From Rhodospirillales bacterium (GTDB taxonomy: Bacteria; Pseudomonadota; Alphaproteobacteria; Rhodospirillales; Defluviicoccaceae), in the NCBI GenBank assembly GCA_016712595.1, contig JADJQT010000001.1:1919501-1983500 (forward strand): a DNA stretch of 64,000 bases, written 5' to 3'. A program made the position numbers and the translations under genes. Each line of letters begins with the position of its first letter. The stretch's first letter is position 1. Shown in pieces: positions 41,854 through 51,219 of this stretch. The notes under the pieces are model-generated. The model ran no database searches and was not told the origin of the DNA. It saw nothing but the letters and a program-made list of their open reading frames with translations.

Positions 41854-44415
41854 TTACGGAACTTTGGCGAACCCGGATGCGCCGGGCGGATGCCCTGCCA
41901 GCATATGGTTGAAGTAGTAAAGATCATCATCATCAACGCGCCCGTTGAGGTCAAAGTCGTAGTTGGTGCGGTATTCCGCATCTCCAAATGAAGAACCCAC
42001 TGCCTGCGTAATAAGTTCCCGATCGGTGTCGTCGGTCACATAATCATTGTTGAAGTCTCCATCGCAGCGGTCACCGAATTTATCCGAATCGGAGTCGAGC
42101 TGGTTGGCATTGGCGATGTTCAAGCAGTTATCGGCATTGTTTGGCACGCTATCGCCATCGTTATCCGGCACCGCGCTGCATACATCACCGCGTTTGATCC
42201 AGCCGTTGAGCAGCGTGGCCGTGCCGTCGGTAATGAACGTTCCCAGCGGTGGCATCTGGTTTTCACCGCGCAGGGAAACGCGCGCCGGAATGATCGAGCT
42301 CTCCGGATGACCGGGCGCCAGCAGCTTGGCACCGGCGATGCCGAGATCGCTGATCCGGGGAGCTTCATTGCAGATGGCCATCTCACTGATATCCGTGCCA
42401 AAGCGCAGATCCATCGTCGCGCGGATGTCGTTGCCGGGACGATGACAGTGGGCGCAATTGGCTTCGAGGGAGCTGCGGGCGCGACGGACGTTGGATACGC
42501 CCTTTGCCCAGGGGGCCGAGAGCGTCGGCAGGTCATAGAGCGCTCCAGGCAAGGCGGCGGAAAACATGCCGATGTCACTCCACGTCGCGAGCTGCTGGCC
42601 GACCTTGTTGTTCGCGTTGGGATAGGCGAAGAAGCCGTTGAGCTGGGCGACGTTCGGCCCGAGCGCGTGCTTTGCCGCGGCCGTATGGCAGAGCGTGCAC
42701 TCGCTGCGGCTGGGCAGGTGCCAGTTGATGGTCTTTGTCGCGTTGGCCTTGACCGTGATGTCCTCACCCCCTGCCGGCACCAGGGTCGCGTCGGACAGAT
42801 CGCTCTTCCACTTGTAGGTCGTGCCCGTCCACGTTCCGTCGTTGTGATGCTTCAACAGCCGCGTCTCGAACGGCTTCCCCTGAAAGAGAAACGATTTCAT
42901 CAGCACCGAGCCCGTCGGGAAGTCGAAATCGCCGTCGGAATCGATGGTCACGGTCTTGCCATCGGGCAGGGCCACCCAGCGCTTCTTGCCTGCTCCGTCC
43001 GACCAGAGCTGTGAATTCACGCCGTAGGGGACCATCGCCACTGCTGCAACCGTAGGCTTGGATGGGCGCACGCACCCCGTCTGCGACAGTAATGCCGGAA
43101 AGGTGCCGCTGCCTCCGGTTGTGGACGACGGAACAAGCTGATAGACGTTGCCGTCCATGTCGGTGCTGTAGATCTCCTGATCCGCATCCGTAAAAAAGCT
43201 ATTCATATTTGGCGTATTGTCGATGATCAGCTCCGCCGTATAGGTCCCGCCGTTCGACGTCAGGGCGTAGAGCTCGTTTCGGCCGTAGACGCGGAAGATG
43301 TACTTGCCGGAAAGCGACGGAATCGCCGACCCGTGGTAGACGAAACCACCGATCACAGCGATCGACTCGCCGTTGTGCGAAACGACATGCACCGGCGCCT
43401 TGGTTGTGGTGGATCCGCATTGCGCGGTGACGCGGCAGTTCGTTCCCTCGAATATTGGCCAGCCGTAGTTGCCCCCCTGCTCGACGATATTGACTTCCTC
43501 GTACTGCGCGTCGCCGACGTCGCCGAGCCAGAGATTCCCAGTGACCGTATCGAACGACATCCGCCACGGATTGCGAAACCCATAAGCGTAAATTTCTCCC
43601 CGCGCCCCGGCCACGCCGACGAACGGATTGCTCGCGGGAATGGTATAGGGCTTCGTGGCGGTGCTGTTGGCGACGTTGAGCCGGAGGATCTTTCCGTGCA
43701 GGTCGTCGAGATTCTGCGCCCGGATGTCGTCGAAATAGGCCGCCCCGTTGAGGGTGCCGTCGCCGGACGAGAGGTAAAGGAAGCCGTCGGGACCGAATTC
43801 GACATCGCCGAAATGGTGCAGCCAGCTCGTCCCCTGGACCTGTTTGAGGATGATCAACTGGCTGTCGCGGTTGAGCGTCAGGCCGTCGGCTTTCAAGGTG
43901 AAGCGAGCGAGATAGGACGTTGTCGTTGATTCGTTCGCCTGCCGGCCGTTGAAGACGACGAACACCCAGCCATTGTGCGCAAAATCGGGATCAAAGGTGA
44001 AGCTGGCGATGCCAAACTCCTCCGAGCCGCCGGGGCTATAGGCATTGGTATGATCGATGGTGCCGATCTCATCGGTGATGTCGAGCGCCAGCACCGGCGC
44101 CTTCGTGTCACCCTTGATCATGGTGTACATGAGCCCTGTGCGCGTCACGTAATAGAAGCGTTTCGGGTCCAGCGGGGAGACTCGCATGGCGAACGGACGC
44201 CGGCCGCCAAGTTCGGTGAACGCCGGAGTCAATTTGACAGAAGTCGTGGACTGCGGCGCGTCGCCCGCAAGGCACGTCTTGTTCGTCGGCCGTGCGTCGA
44301 GCGCCGCAAAAGGACTATGAGCATATACGGATGCCACGGGAACAACCGACAGGAGAGCCAGAACGATGGCGCAACACCAAGGGGCTCGCATGCCCAGACT
44401 AAATGTTTTGGACAT
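41854..44415 (-). CDS. Secreted glucose/sorbosone dehydrogenase-like protein fused to cytochrome c-like and calcium-binding dockerin-type region (paralog 2)
   Basis: The product has 853 residues from ATG 44415. A signal peptide (APWCCAIVLALLSVVPVASVYAH) is followed by a propeller region with HHFGDVEFGPDGFLYLSSGDG, GFRNPWRMSFDTVTGNLWLGDVGDAQYEEVN and GGNYGWPIFEG. Two haem c sites are CTLCH (573-577) and CAHCH (654-658), and a candidate Met ligand lies in QMPPLGTF. The C-terminal tail has DNDGDSVPNNADNC and two EF-hand-like repeats with DGDFNNDYVTDDTDRELI and YDFDLNGRVDDDDLYYF. It is a close paralog of the downstream gene in the same order, so the pair is a tandem duplication. The terminator after it shows it is a separate transcript from paralog 1. 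Confidence 0.85.
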   Translation of the reverse strand: MSKTFSLGMRAPWCCAIVLALLSVVPVASVYAHSPFAALDARPTNKTCLAGDAPQSTTSVKLTPAFTELGGRRPFAMRVSPLDPKRFYYVTRTGLMYTMIKGDTKAPVLALDITDEIGTIDHTNAYSPGGSEEFGIASFTFDPDFAHNGWVFVVFNGRQANESTTTSYLARFTLKADGLTLNRDSQLIILKQVQGTSWLHHFGDVEFGPDGFLYLSSGDGTLNGAAYFDDIRAQNLDDLHGKILRLNVANSTATKPYTIPASNPFVGVAGARGEIYAYGFRNPWRMSFDTVTGNLWLGDVGDAQYEEVNIVEQGGNYGWPIFEGTNCRVTAQCGSTTTKAPVHVVSHNGESIAVIGGFVYHGSAIPSLSGKYIFRVYGRNELYALTSNGGTYTAELIIDNTPNMNSFFTDADQEIYSTDMDGNVYQLVPSSTTGGSGTFPALLSQTGCVRPSKPTVAAVAMVPYGVNSQLWSDGAGKKRWVALPDGKTVTIDSDGDFDFPTGSVLMKSFLFQGKPFETRLLKHHNDGTWTGTTYKWKSDLSDATLVPAGGEDITVKANATKTINWHLPSRSECTLCHTAAAKHALGPNVAQLNGFFAYPNANNKVGQQLATWSDIGMFSAALPGALYDLPTLSAPWAKGVSNVRRARSSLEANCAHCHRPGNDIRATMDLRFGTDISEMAICNEAPRISDLGIAGAKLLAPGHPESSIIPARVSLRGENQMPPLGTFITDGTATLLNGWIKRGDVCSAVPDNDGDSVPNNADNCLNIANANQLDSDSDKFGDRCDGDFNNDYVTDDTDRELITQAVGSSFGDAEYRTNYDFDLNGRVDDDDLYYFNHMLAGHPPGASGFAKVP

Positions 44416-44457
44416 AAGCTCTGTTCTCCGAACATCAGAGTGAAAACAAAATATCAA

Positions 44458-45072
44458 ATCAAATGTCTATTTTCTTAACTTAATTTAAAAATATAGATAT
44501 CATTAATAAAACAAATCTTTAATATTAACTTACAATTATGTTATTATTTTTGATGTGATAAAATAAAGCGAAGGATTGTTAATCCGTAAATAAAGTTGTT
44601 TCAAGTATCTATATACAAAATGACAATTAAACATCCAGAACACACAGACATAAATCTAATGTATTTTGCATATTCAACATAACAAATCATAAATGTCAAC
44701 TACCTTGCGGTTGTTGTTTTGTCGAGTCCCCAAGGTGGGGCCATATTGCTTCAATTGGGTAATATTTATCGAGTTGTTGACTCAATTTGACCGTGTGTGC
44801 CCGTGTTCTTTGCCCTATCTCGATCTTTGGATCGCTGTCTTATCACGGACGAACAGCCACCGTGTAGGAACTGGCTCACACTCGCCGCCATGTGTCCAAA
44901 GCGGCGCAGCAAACAGGCAGACGTCAACCGCCCATCGCATTCCGAAGCGAGGCGCGCTGTGGAGTCGGTATGGAGATCGAAATTGCGCGCTTCAGAACGC
45001 GCAACGCCCGCTTAACCTGCGAGGGCGTAGAAGCGCTTAGGCAAGAGGGAGTGTACGCGCAAACGACGCCGT
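44458..45072. other. AT-rich region upstream of paralog 2, and gene-free spacer
   Basis: Bases about 44458-44700 are strongly AT-rich (runs such as TTATTATTTTTGATG and TTAATTTAAAAATATAG). From about 44700 to 45072 the composition is normal. Short open frames here look random. I see no gene or RNA in this stretch; the promoter of paralog 2 should be at the left end. Confidence 0.6.
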
Positions 45073-46050
45073 TCAGCGGTCCGATGCATGCTGAATAGCG
45101 GAGGCCCCCTGTTCGGCGATGACGTTGCCGCAGTAGACAAACGCTTCCCGGCCGAAATCGTAGATCCACGTCGCTGCGTTCGTCCGACAGTAGGAGCGCA
45201 CTTCGTCGGGGCGTTTGACGCTGTCGAAATCCTTGCCGAGCAGTCGCTGGAAACCGCCGAGCAGGGAGCCGAACAAATCGCGGGCACGCGCCGGTTCACT
45301 CGCATCCTTGGGCGCTGGGTCCATGGCCTCCAGTTCCTGCTGGCGCAACTGGACGTGGACATTCTCCACCGCCTCAAGGCGCGCGAGCAGGGCTGCATTG
45401 ATCACGCCGTTGTCAGGTAGGTGCGAGTCACGCTGGAATTCCCGTATCGCGGCATACGTCTGTCGTCCGAGGCGCCCATCCACCGGCCCCGGGTCATATC
45501 CGAGGGAAGCCAGCCGCCGCTGCGCGGCAGCGATCAGTCGCGGCTGAACGTTTGGCCGGGGTGGACGCGCCGATGGCATCTCTTGATCCGCAATGGCGTT
45601 ACTGCGTTCGTGCGGCGCACCCTCCGCCACCGGCAATTTGCGGATTACCTCGGGGGGTACGCCCAGCCAGTCGACCTCGTCGGCACGGTTACGTCGCTCG
45701 GTGTCTGTCCGCGCATCGTCGTTGGGGCGGTCGTGCCCATGCAACGCGCTTTCCCGACGAGCCTCCAGAACGCCGCGCACAGCCTGCGTCCAGTCTTCGT
45801 CAGGTGTGGTCGACGAGGGGGAGGGGACGTGTCCAGCCCGAACCTCGTCCGAGTGTCGCGGCTTTGCGTCAATGAGCCGCGGCTCGCGCAGCCCAAAGCA
45901 GGGAGTTCGCGCGGCCGGCCAGCCGACGAAAAGTCCGACGCACCTCTGGCCCGACATCATGTCGGCAATCAACGCGGCAAGAACCAGACACAACAATCCG
46001 GCGATGCCGAGGCGCCCCATCTTCTCGATCCGATCGTGCAAGCGCACCAT
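45073..46050 (-). CDS. Membrane-anchored peptidoglycan-binding (PG_binding_1) protein
   Basis: The product has about 325 residues if started at ATG 46050; TTG 46074 and ATG 46020 are alternatives. One N-terminal membrane segment (LGIAGLLCLVLAALIADMM) is followed by a disordered, charged linker of about 110 residues. The PG-binding helix bundle is IAAAQRRLASLGYDPGPVDGRLGRQTYAAIREFQRDSHLPDNGVINAALLARL. The C-terminal about 90 residues include C-x-n-C (YCRTNAATWIYDFGREAFVYCG) that may form a disulfide. The function beyond wall binding is unknown. It stands alone. Confidence 0.75.
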   Translation of the reverse strand: MVRLHDRIEKMGRLGIAGLLCLVLAALIADMMSGQRCVGLFVGWPAARTPCFGLREPRLIDAKPRHSDEVRAGHVPSPSSTTPDEDWTQAVRGVLEARRESALHGHDRPNDDARTDTERRNRADEVDWLGVPPEVIRKLPVAEGAPHERSNAIADQEMPSARPPRPNVQPRLIAAAQRRLASLGYDPGPVDGRLGRQTYAAIREFQRDSHLPDNGVINAALLARLEAVENVHVQLRQQELEAMDPAPKDASEPARARDLFGSLLGGFQRLLGKDFDSVKRPDEVRSYCRTNAATWIYDFGREAFVYCGNVIAEQGASAIQHASDR

Positions 46051-46227
46051 GGGAGCACAGAAACGATGTGGCAAGAATTTGTCAACCGCCGTGAATAAAC
46101 CCCATAAGGGTCAAAGATAAGGCGTCAGAACGAAGACGCAACGGCGCAGAGGCGATCGCGCCAAAACACGCACGCCAAGATCGTATCGATCGCCAGTCAC
46201 GAGATCGCCCGCCCGACTAACGTGCGG

Positions 46228-47232
46228 TCAGGATCCGGACGCCGGTTCGTACAGGTCCTGTGGCTGACGTTCGAGCGGGGTAACCTTCCAGGTAGGAATT
46301 TGAAACGCCATGCCATGGCCGGCGGCGGGCAACGTCGCCGGTTCCTTGCCGTCCTCAAATATTATCCAGCGGGCCCCGTCAATGTCCGCCATCGCGAACG
46401 CGAGGTGTGTCCCGTCCACCCGCGTTACGGTGATGTGAATTGTCTTGTCGGCTGGCAAGGTGAGCTCGGCTTTCGGTTTCAGATCTTCGAGTGATATGTC
46501 GCCAAACGTCTCCACGATCGACTGCACCGCGTCCGGACGCTTGAGCTTGGCTCCCGCCGGCATCTCGGCGAAGTGGAAGGCACCGGTATCGCCGCCCTCG
46601 CGAACGACGGTCAGCGTTTTCCGGTCGGCACGAACGATGCGCACCTCGCGAATATCCGTCGCGGGGACTGCGATCAGATGACGGTCAACCCAGTCGCGCG
46701 GATCGAGATTGACATGCACAGTGCCGCGCGCGAGCCACGCGCGCTCATCGCCGGGAATGCGCACGAACGTCGCGCCCTCGGCGCCCGCCGCCGCGGCGAA
46801 GGTCCCGACAATCAGCCGGGCCAGGGGCTCGCCGGCCGCGTTTTGCAAATCGACCTCTTTCGAGGTTGCGCCTTTTGCAACGTCCTCGACGCCAATCCGC
46901 GCGTAGCGATCCGCGCGCATTGTTTTTGCCTCGACCTTTTCGAGCTGGACGAGCGCACGAGCGATTTCGCGGACCTTGTCAGTCGGCACGGGATAATCGT
47001 TTAACTCGGCGATGCCCCAGCCGCTATCGCCGCGCTTGATCGTCAGTGTCCGATCGGCGTCGCGTAGGACGATCGCCGCCACCTCGCCGAGCTGGTCGGC
47101 GAGGCCTGGCAGCATGGGACCACTGGTCTCGATCGCCGAATGCGGACGGTCCTGCTCCACCACCGCGGCCACGGCTGCTGCCGTGACGACGAGCGTGACC
47201 GCGCTCAGTATCAAAAAGGATCGCGCGCGCAT
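46228..47232 (-). CDS. DUF4340 domain protein of Gld-like ABC cluster
   Basis: The product has 334 residues from ATG 47232 after GAGGAAGC. An N-terminal membrane segment (SFLILSAVTLVVTAAAVAAVV) is followed by an extracytoplasmic beta-rich DUF4340 domain (DQLGEVAAIVLRDADRTLTIKRGDSGWGIAELNDYPVPTDKVREIARALVQLEKVEAKT, LDPRDWVDRHLIAVPATDIREVRIVRADRKTLTVVR). DUF4340 proteins are regular partners of GldG-like proteins. It is the last gene of a minus-strand operon of four, 65 bases after the gldG-like gene. The exported substrate is unknown. Confidence 0.88.
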   Translation of the reverse strand: MRARSFLILSAVTLVVTAAAVAAVVEQDRPHSAIETSGPMLPGLADQLGEVAAIVLRDADRTLTIKRGDSGWGIAELNDYPVPTDKVREIARALVQLEKVEAKTMRADRYARIGVEDVAKGATSKEVDLQNAAGEPLARLIVGTFAAAAGAEGATFVRIPGDERAWLARGTVHVNLDPRDWVDRHLIAVPATDIREVRIVRADRKTLTVVREGGDTGAFHFAEMPAGAKLKRPDAVQSIVETFGDISLEDLKPKAELTLPADKTIHITVTRVDGTHLAFAMADIDGARWIIFEDGKEPATLPAAGHGMAFQIPTWKVTPLERQPQDLYEPASGS

Positions 47233-47297
47233 GCTTCCTCGTCCTGGTCGTTCCGTCGTGCCGTCCACTCGTGGGTCCGCCCGCCGTCAGGCCGGCG

Positions 47298-49292
47298 TTA
47301 CCCGTTCTTCGTCTGGCGTTTCGCCCGCGAGCGTTTGGCTCGCCGGACGAGGGCCATCACCCCACCGATGCCGCACAAGAAAATGGGTACGGCAGCGATG
47401 TTAATGAACTTCACCCGGTCTTCCAGCCGTTCGATGTCGCTGCGGAGCGCATGCTGAACATCGCGGAGATCCTTGCGCACGGACAGCATCTCGCCGCGGA
47501 AGCGCTCGATCGCCGCCTTGTCCTCGGCACTCAACAAGAGTTCGCCGCCCTGCGCCCCTTCTCCCTGCGCGCCACCGCGCTGCTGGATTCCTTCCAGTTG
47601 CTGCTGAATTTCGCTCAGCCGCTGCTGCAGCTCCTGCTCTTTCGCCCGGTAGCGCGCTTCCGCGTCACGGCGAAGCTCCTCGACCAGGGTGAACGGACGA
47701 TAGGATGTCCCCCGGCCGCGCAGCCCGACCAGGGCATCGGCATCGGCGAGGTTTTCCAGCGCGTTGATGACGAAATCGGCGTTGCTCGCCGTTGGTACGT
47801 CCACACGTTCGCCGAAGAAATCCGAACTCTGCACCCAGAAGCGATCGTAGAGCATGTCGGCATCGGCGACGACGATCACCTGGATCGGCTTGCGCTCCGG
47901 CTGGACATCGGCTGCGGGGGATGCCGCCTTGCCATCGCTGGCCGTGTCCGGTGCCGTCCCCGGATTTCCGCTGACCTCAGGCGTCTTCCCGGATGCCGGC
48001 TTCTCGGGTGCCGCAGCCTCGGCGTCGGCTGAGAACGCTTCTGGCGCGTTGCCGGAGATCCGCGCGGCGAGCATCAGCGGCTTTCCGCTCGACTTGAAGC
48101 TGGCAAGCAGTCCCATGATGTCGGGCATGGTACCGCGAACCTTCTCGACGTCGATCGGCATCGAGCGCGGCCCGGTGGAAATCAACGGCGTGACCGTCAA
48201 TCCGGCTGTGCCCAGAGACTGCAGGATGCCGGCGCTGGCGAGGTTCAGTCGCTCGACGTTCGCCATCACCGGATCGCCCTCGTCGACGTTCGTGCGCCCC
48301 AGTGTCAGCCATGGCAGGTAGTCACCGGCGCCGCCGGCGCGGTTGCTGGTCGAAACCCGCCGTGCCGCATCGAGATCGCCCGCGACCTTGCCGTCGACCT
48401 CTTCGATGCCCCACGCTTTCAGCAGTGCCGTGACATCCTCAGCCGGCGCTGCTTCTTCGGACTTCGGTCGCCCTCCGGACGATTCGATCAGCGGATCGAC
48501 AAAGACGAGCGCCTTGCCGCCATCGTGCACGAAGCGATCGATCGCGCGCACCGTCTGATCGCTTACGCCATTCAGATCGAGAACCAGCAAGACATCGATG
48601 TTGGACGGAATTTCCGCCACATCCACCTCGAGGTCCTCGACGGTGAAGAAATCGCGGATGTGATCGAAGATCATCAAGGGCGGCGGCGTCGCCGCCGGAT
48701 GACCGCCGGGCATATCGTTCGGCAGCGCCGAAATCACGCCGAGCGTCGGCCGCTTGGAATTGGCGAGACCGTAGATGAGTTTGGTAAGGTCGTATTCGAG
48801 GAATGACTCACGCTCGAGGTTGAAGAAGGGAATGACCGCGCGACCGTCTTCAGCGTTGCTGCCGGCGAGCCCGAAATAACCTTGCTCGCCGGATTGACTA
48901 AGTGGCACGCCTTGCAGGCCATCCGCCACCGCCCGGTCCTCGGCGTCGGAGAACGGCTCCGGCTCGAGCATCTGCAACTGCAGCTTGCCATTGGACATGG
49001 TCACGTAGCGCTCGAGTAGTTCGCGGACACGCGCATCGTACGCGGCGTAGCGTGGCGCGACCTCACCAAGTCGCGGCGTGAAGTAAAGGCGCAGTTGCAC
49101 CGGCTCGTCGAGCGATCCGAGCAGCTGGCGGGTCCCCTGCGCGACGGTGTAAAGGTTGCCCTCGGTCAGGTCGACCTGCGCGCCGCGGAATTCGGCGTTG
49201 GCGAGAACGTTGACCGCGAGGAACAGGACCGCTGCGACGCACAGTCCGGCGATCGCCAAGCGGGATCCTTCGTATTTGCGCAGCCACTGCAT
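47298..49292 (-). CDS. GldG-like ABC transporter auxiliary protein
   Basis: The product has 664 residues from ATG 49292. It has an N-terminal membrane segment (LAIAGLCVAAVLFLAVNVLA), the GldG/IFT52-like extracytoplasmic region (VDLTEGNLYTVAQGTRQLLGSLDEPVQLRLYFTPRLGEVAPRYAAYDARVRELLERY, RPTLGVISALPNDMPGG, NIDVLLVLDLNGVSDQTVRAIDRFVHDGGKALVFVDPL), a coiled coil (EELRRDAEARYRAKEQELQQRLSEIQQQLEGIQQ) and a final membrane segment near the C-terminus (NIAAVPIFLCGIGGVMALV). GldG-type proteins partner the ATPase and permease encoded upstream. First known for gliding in Bacteroidota; in Proteobacteria the role is unclear. Confidence 0.88.
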   Translation of the reverse strand: MQWLRKYEGSRLAIAGLCVAAVLFLAVNVLANAEFRGAQVDLTEGNLYTVAQGTRQLLGSLDEPVQLRLYFTPRLGEVAPRYAAYDARVRELLERYVTMSNGKLQLQMLEPEPFSDAEDRAVADGLQGVPLSQSGEQGYFGLAGSNAEDGRAVIPFFNLERESFLEYDLTKLIYGLANSKRPTLGVISALPNDMPGGHPAATPPPLMIFDHIRDFFTVEDLEVDVAEIPSNIDVLLVLDLNGVSDQTVRAIDRFVHDGGKALVFVDPLIESSGGRPKSEEAAPAEDVTALLKAWGIEEVDGKVAGDLDAARRVSTSNRAGGAGDYLPWLTLGRTNVDEGDPVMANVERLNLASAGILQSLGTAGLTVTPLISTGPRSMPIDVEKVRGTMPDIMGLLASFKSSGKPLMLAARISGNAPEAFSADAEAAAPEKPASGKTPEVSGNPGTAPDTASDGKAASPAADVQPERKPIQVIVVADADMLYDRFWVQSSDFFGERVDVPTASNADFVINALENLADADALVGLRGRGTSYRPFTLVEELRRDAEARYRAKEQELQQRLSEIQQQLEGIQQRGGAQGEGAQGGELLLSAEDKAAIERFRGEMLSVRKDLRDVQHALRSDIERLEDRVKFINIAAVPIFLCGIGGVMALVRRAKRSRAKRQTKNG

Positions 49293-49309
49293 AGCGTCGT
49301 TCCCGAATG

Positions 49310-50047
49310 TCAGCGTGCGCGCTCGGAATCGAGCGCAACGACCGTGGCGAACAGCCAGAAGAGGATCATCGATACGAAAAAGACGATATCGCGCGCGTCG
49401 ATGACACCTTTGACGATGGCGGCGAACCGGCTGAGGAAACTAAGGCCGGCAACCGTCTCGGCGACGACCGGCGGAAAGACCTGTTGGACGACGTCCTGCA
49501 CCAGCTCGAGACCGGCCATGCAGAACAGGAAGCAAACTGCGGCGGCGAGGATGAAGGCGACCACCTGATTGCGGGTAAACGCCGACATGCACGACCCGAT
49601 GGCGAGAAACGCCCCCGCCATCAGGAAGCTGCCGAGGTAGCCGGCGACGATGACGCCGTTGTCGGGTTCTCCCAACACATTCACCGTGATCCACAGCGGG
49701 AAAGTCAGAATCAACGCGACGCCGATGAACAGCCACGCGGCGACGAACTTGCCGACGACAGCCATGCTTGACGACAACGGCATGGTCATCAGCAGCTCGA
49801 CCGTCCCGCTCTTGCGCTCTTCCGCCCACAGCCGCATGGAGACGGCGGGAATGAGAAACAGGTAGAGCCACGGATGGAACGAGAAGAACGGCTCGAGGCT
49901 GGCCTGCTGACGTTCGAAGAATCCGCCGACATAAAATGTCAGGGCGCTCGCCACCGCCAGGAAGATGACGATGAAGACGTACGCCACGGGCGTGGAGAAG
50001 TACCCTCCCAGCTCCCGCTTCGCCACCGCACCGGTCTCACGCAGCAT
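49310..50047 (-). CDS. ABC transporter permease (GldF/ABC-2 type)
   Basis: The 245-residue integral membrane protein has six hydrophobic segments (YVFIVIFLAVASALTFYVG, FLIPAVSMRLWAEERKSGTVELLMTMPL, FVAAWLFIGVALILTFPLWITV, GYLGSFLMAGAFLAIGSCMSAF, VVAFILAAAVCFLFCMAGL, DIVFFVSMILFWLFATVVAL). The RLWAEERKSGTVELLMT motif is the ABC-2 permease coupling helix signature. Its start overlaps the end of the ATPase gene by 11 bases and the gldG-like gene starts 17 bases after its stop, so the cluster is one operon. Confidence 0.9.
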   Translation of the reverse strand: MLRETGAVAKRELGGYFSTPVAYVFIVIFLAVASALTFYVGGFFERQQASLEPFFSFHPWLYLFLIPAVSMRLWAEERKSGTVELLMTMPLSSSMAVVGKFVAAWLFIGVALILTFPLWITVNVLGEPDNGVIVAGYLGSFLMAGAFLAIGSCMSAFTRNQVVAFILAAAVCFLFCMAGLELVQDVVQQVFPPVVAETVAGLSFLSRFAAIVKGVIDARDIVFFVSMILFWLFATVVALDSERAR

Positions 50048-51002
50048 GATCGACCTCGGTCTTCGTGGTCAGCAGCCGGAAAACGTCGTCGAGCCGGCCG
50101 CGCTCGCAGCGCAGCGATTCGATCGTCACCCCGGTCGTCTTGAGGCAGTGCGCCACGTCGGCGAGCGAGGCCTGCCGACCTCCGGGCGAACGGGATATAA
50201 GCCGGAAGCTGGCGAGCTCGTCGGTGCTGGTCTCGCAAAGCTGCGTGCCCTCGCTGTCGCACAGCGCTGCCAAGGCGCCGCGCGCGATCGCCGCCTCGCC
50301 GATCGGGACATCGACGATCACGGCGTTGTGTTCGGGCAGGCGGCGCAGGAGTTGCTCGGCGGTGCCATCGGCGACCAGTTGTCCATCGGCGATGACCACC
50401 GCACGGGTGCAGACCGCCTCCACCTCTTCGAGGATGTGGGTCGAGACGACGATGGATTTTTTCGCCGCCATCGAGCGGATCAGCGCGCGCACGTGATGCT
50501 TTTGATTGGGATCGAGGCCGTCGGTCGGCTCGTCGAGAATGAGCACCGCCGGATCGTGGATCAGCGCCTGGGCGAGACCGACCCGGCGCTTGAACCCTTT
50601 CGACAGCGTTTCGATCGGCCGGTCGAGGACTTCGGCGAGTTCGATCATCGCCACCACCTCGTCAATTCGACGCCGGCGTTCCGCCGCACCAAAACCGCGC
50701 ACGTCGGCGACGAAGTTCAGGAACCCGCGACAGGTCATATCGCCGTAAAGCGGCGCACCTTCCGGCAAATAACCGATTCGTCGCTTGGCGTCGATCGGAT
50801 GGCGGGCGAGATCGAAACCGCAGACGGCGACGGACCCGGCGGTGGGTTCGAGAAATCCCGCGATCATTCGCATGGTGGTGGTCTTGCCGGCGCCGTTGGG
50901 TCCGAGAAAGCCCAACACTTCGCCTTCGGCGACCCGCAGCGAAATGCCGTCAACGGCGGTCAGTGAGCCAAACATCTTCGTCAGGCGATCGAGAACAATC
51001 AT
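50037..51002 (-). CDS. ABC transporter ATP-binding protein (GldA-like)
   Basis: The product has 321 residues from ATG 51002, just after a GGAAAGG site; an upstream extension has no homology. Walker A is GPNGAGKTTTMRMIAGF, the Q-loop region RRIGYLPEGAPLYGDMT, the signature variant TLSKGFKRRVGLAQALIHD (SKGFK instead of SGGQ), Walker B PAVLILDEPTDGLDP and the H-loop STHIL. The C-terminal about 95 residues are the usual extra domain of ABC-2 type exporters. It powers the Gld-like permease. Confidence 0.92.
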   Translation of the reverse strand: MIVLDRLTKMFGSLTAVDGISLRVAEGEVLGFLGPNGAGKTTTMRMIAGFLEPTAGSVAVCGFDLARHPIDAKRRIGYLPEGAPLYGDMTCRGFLNFVADVRGFGAAERRRRIDEVVAMIELAEVLDRPIETLSKGFKRRVGLAQALIHDPAVLILDEPTDGLDPNQKHHVRALIRSMAAKKSIVVSTHILEEVEAVCTRAVVIADGQLVADGTAEQLLRRLPEHNAVIVDVPIGEAAIARGALAALCDSEGTQLCETSTDELASFRLISRSPGGRQASLADVAHCLKTTGVTIESLRCERGRLDDVFRLLTTKTEVDHAA

Positions 51003-51219
51003 CTCCAGCCTTTCCGAACGTGCCGCGCGCTCCGAGCCGTGAGCGCTGCACTGAAATCGCGGCGGGCACATAAGCCAGTTTGTCCCGGAACGCAAGCGCC
51101 CTTCAACGCCGGACGCCGGTATCTCGGACCCTGGCGCGTTCGGCAAGAAGTCTCTCGACCTTGTCGGACGCTCTGCTAAAGTCCGCCCGCCTTCGCAATT
51201 GCAGCACAGCGGACACCTG

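Noticed and set aside
44693..45098. Small open frames before the peptidoglycan-binding gene
   Set aside because: No ribosome-binding site in good position and no recognisable protein features.
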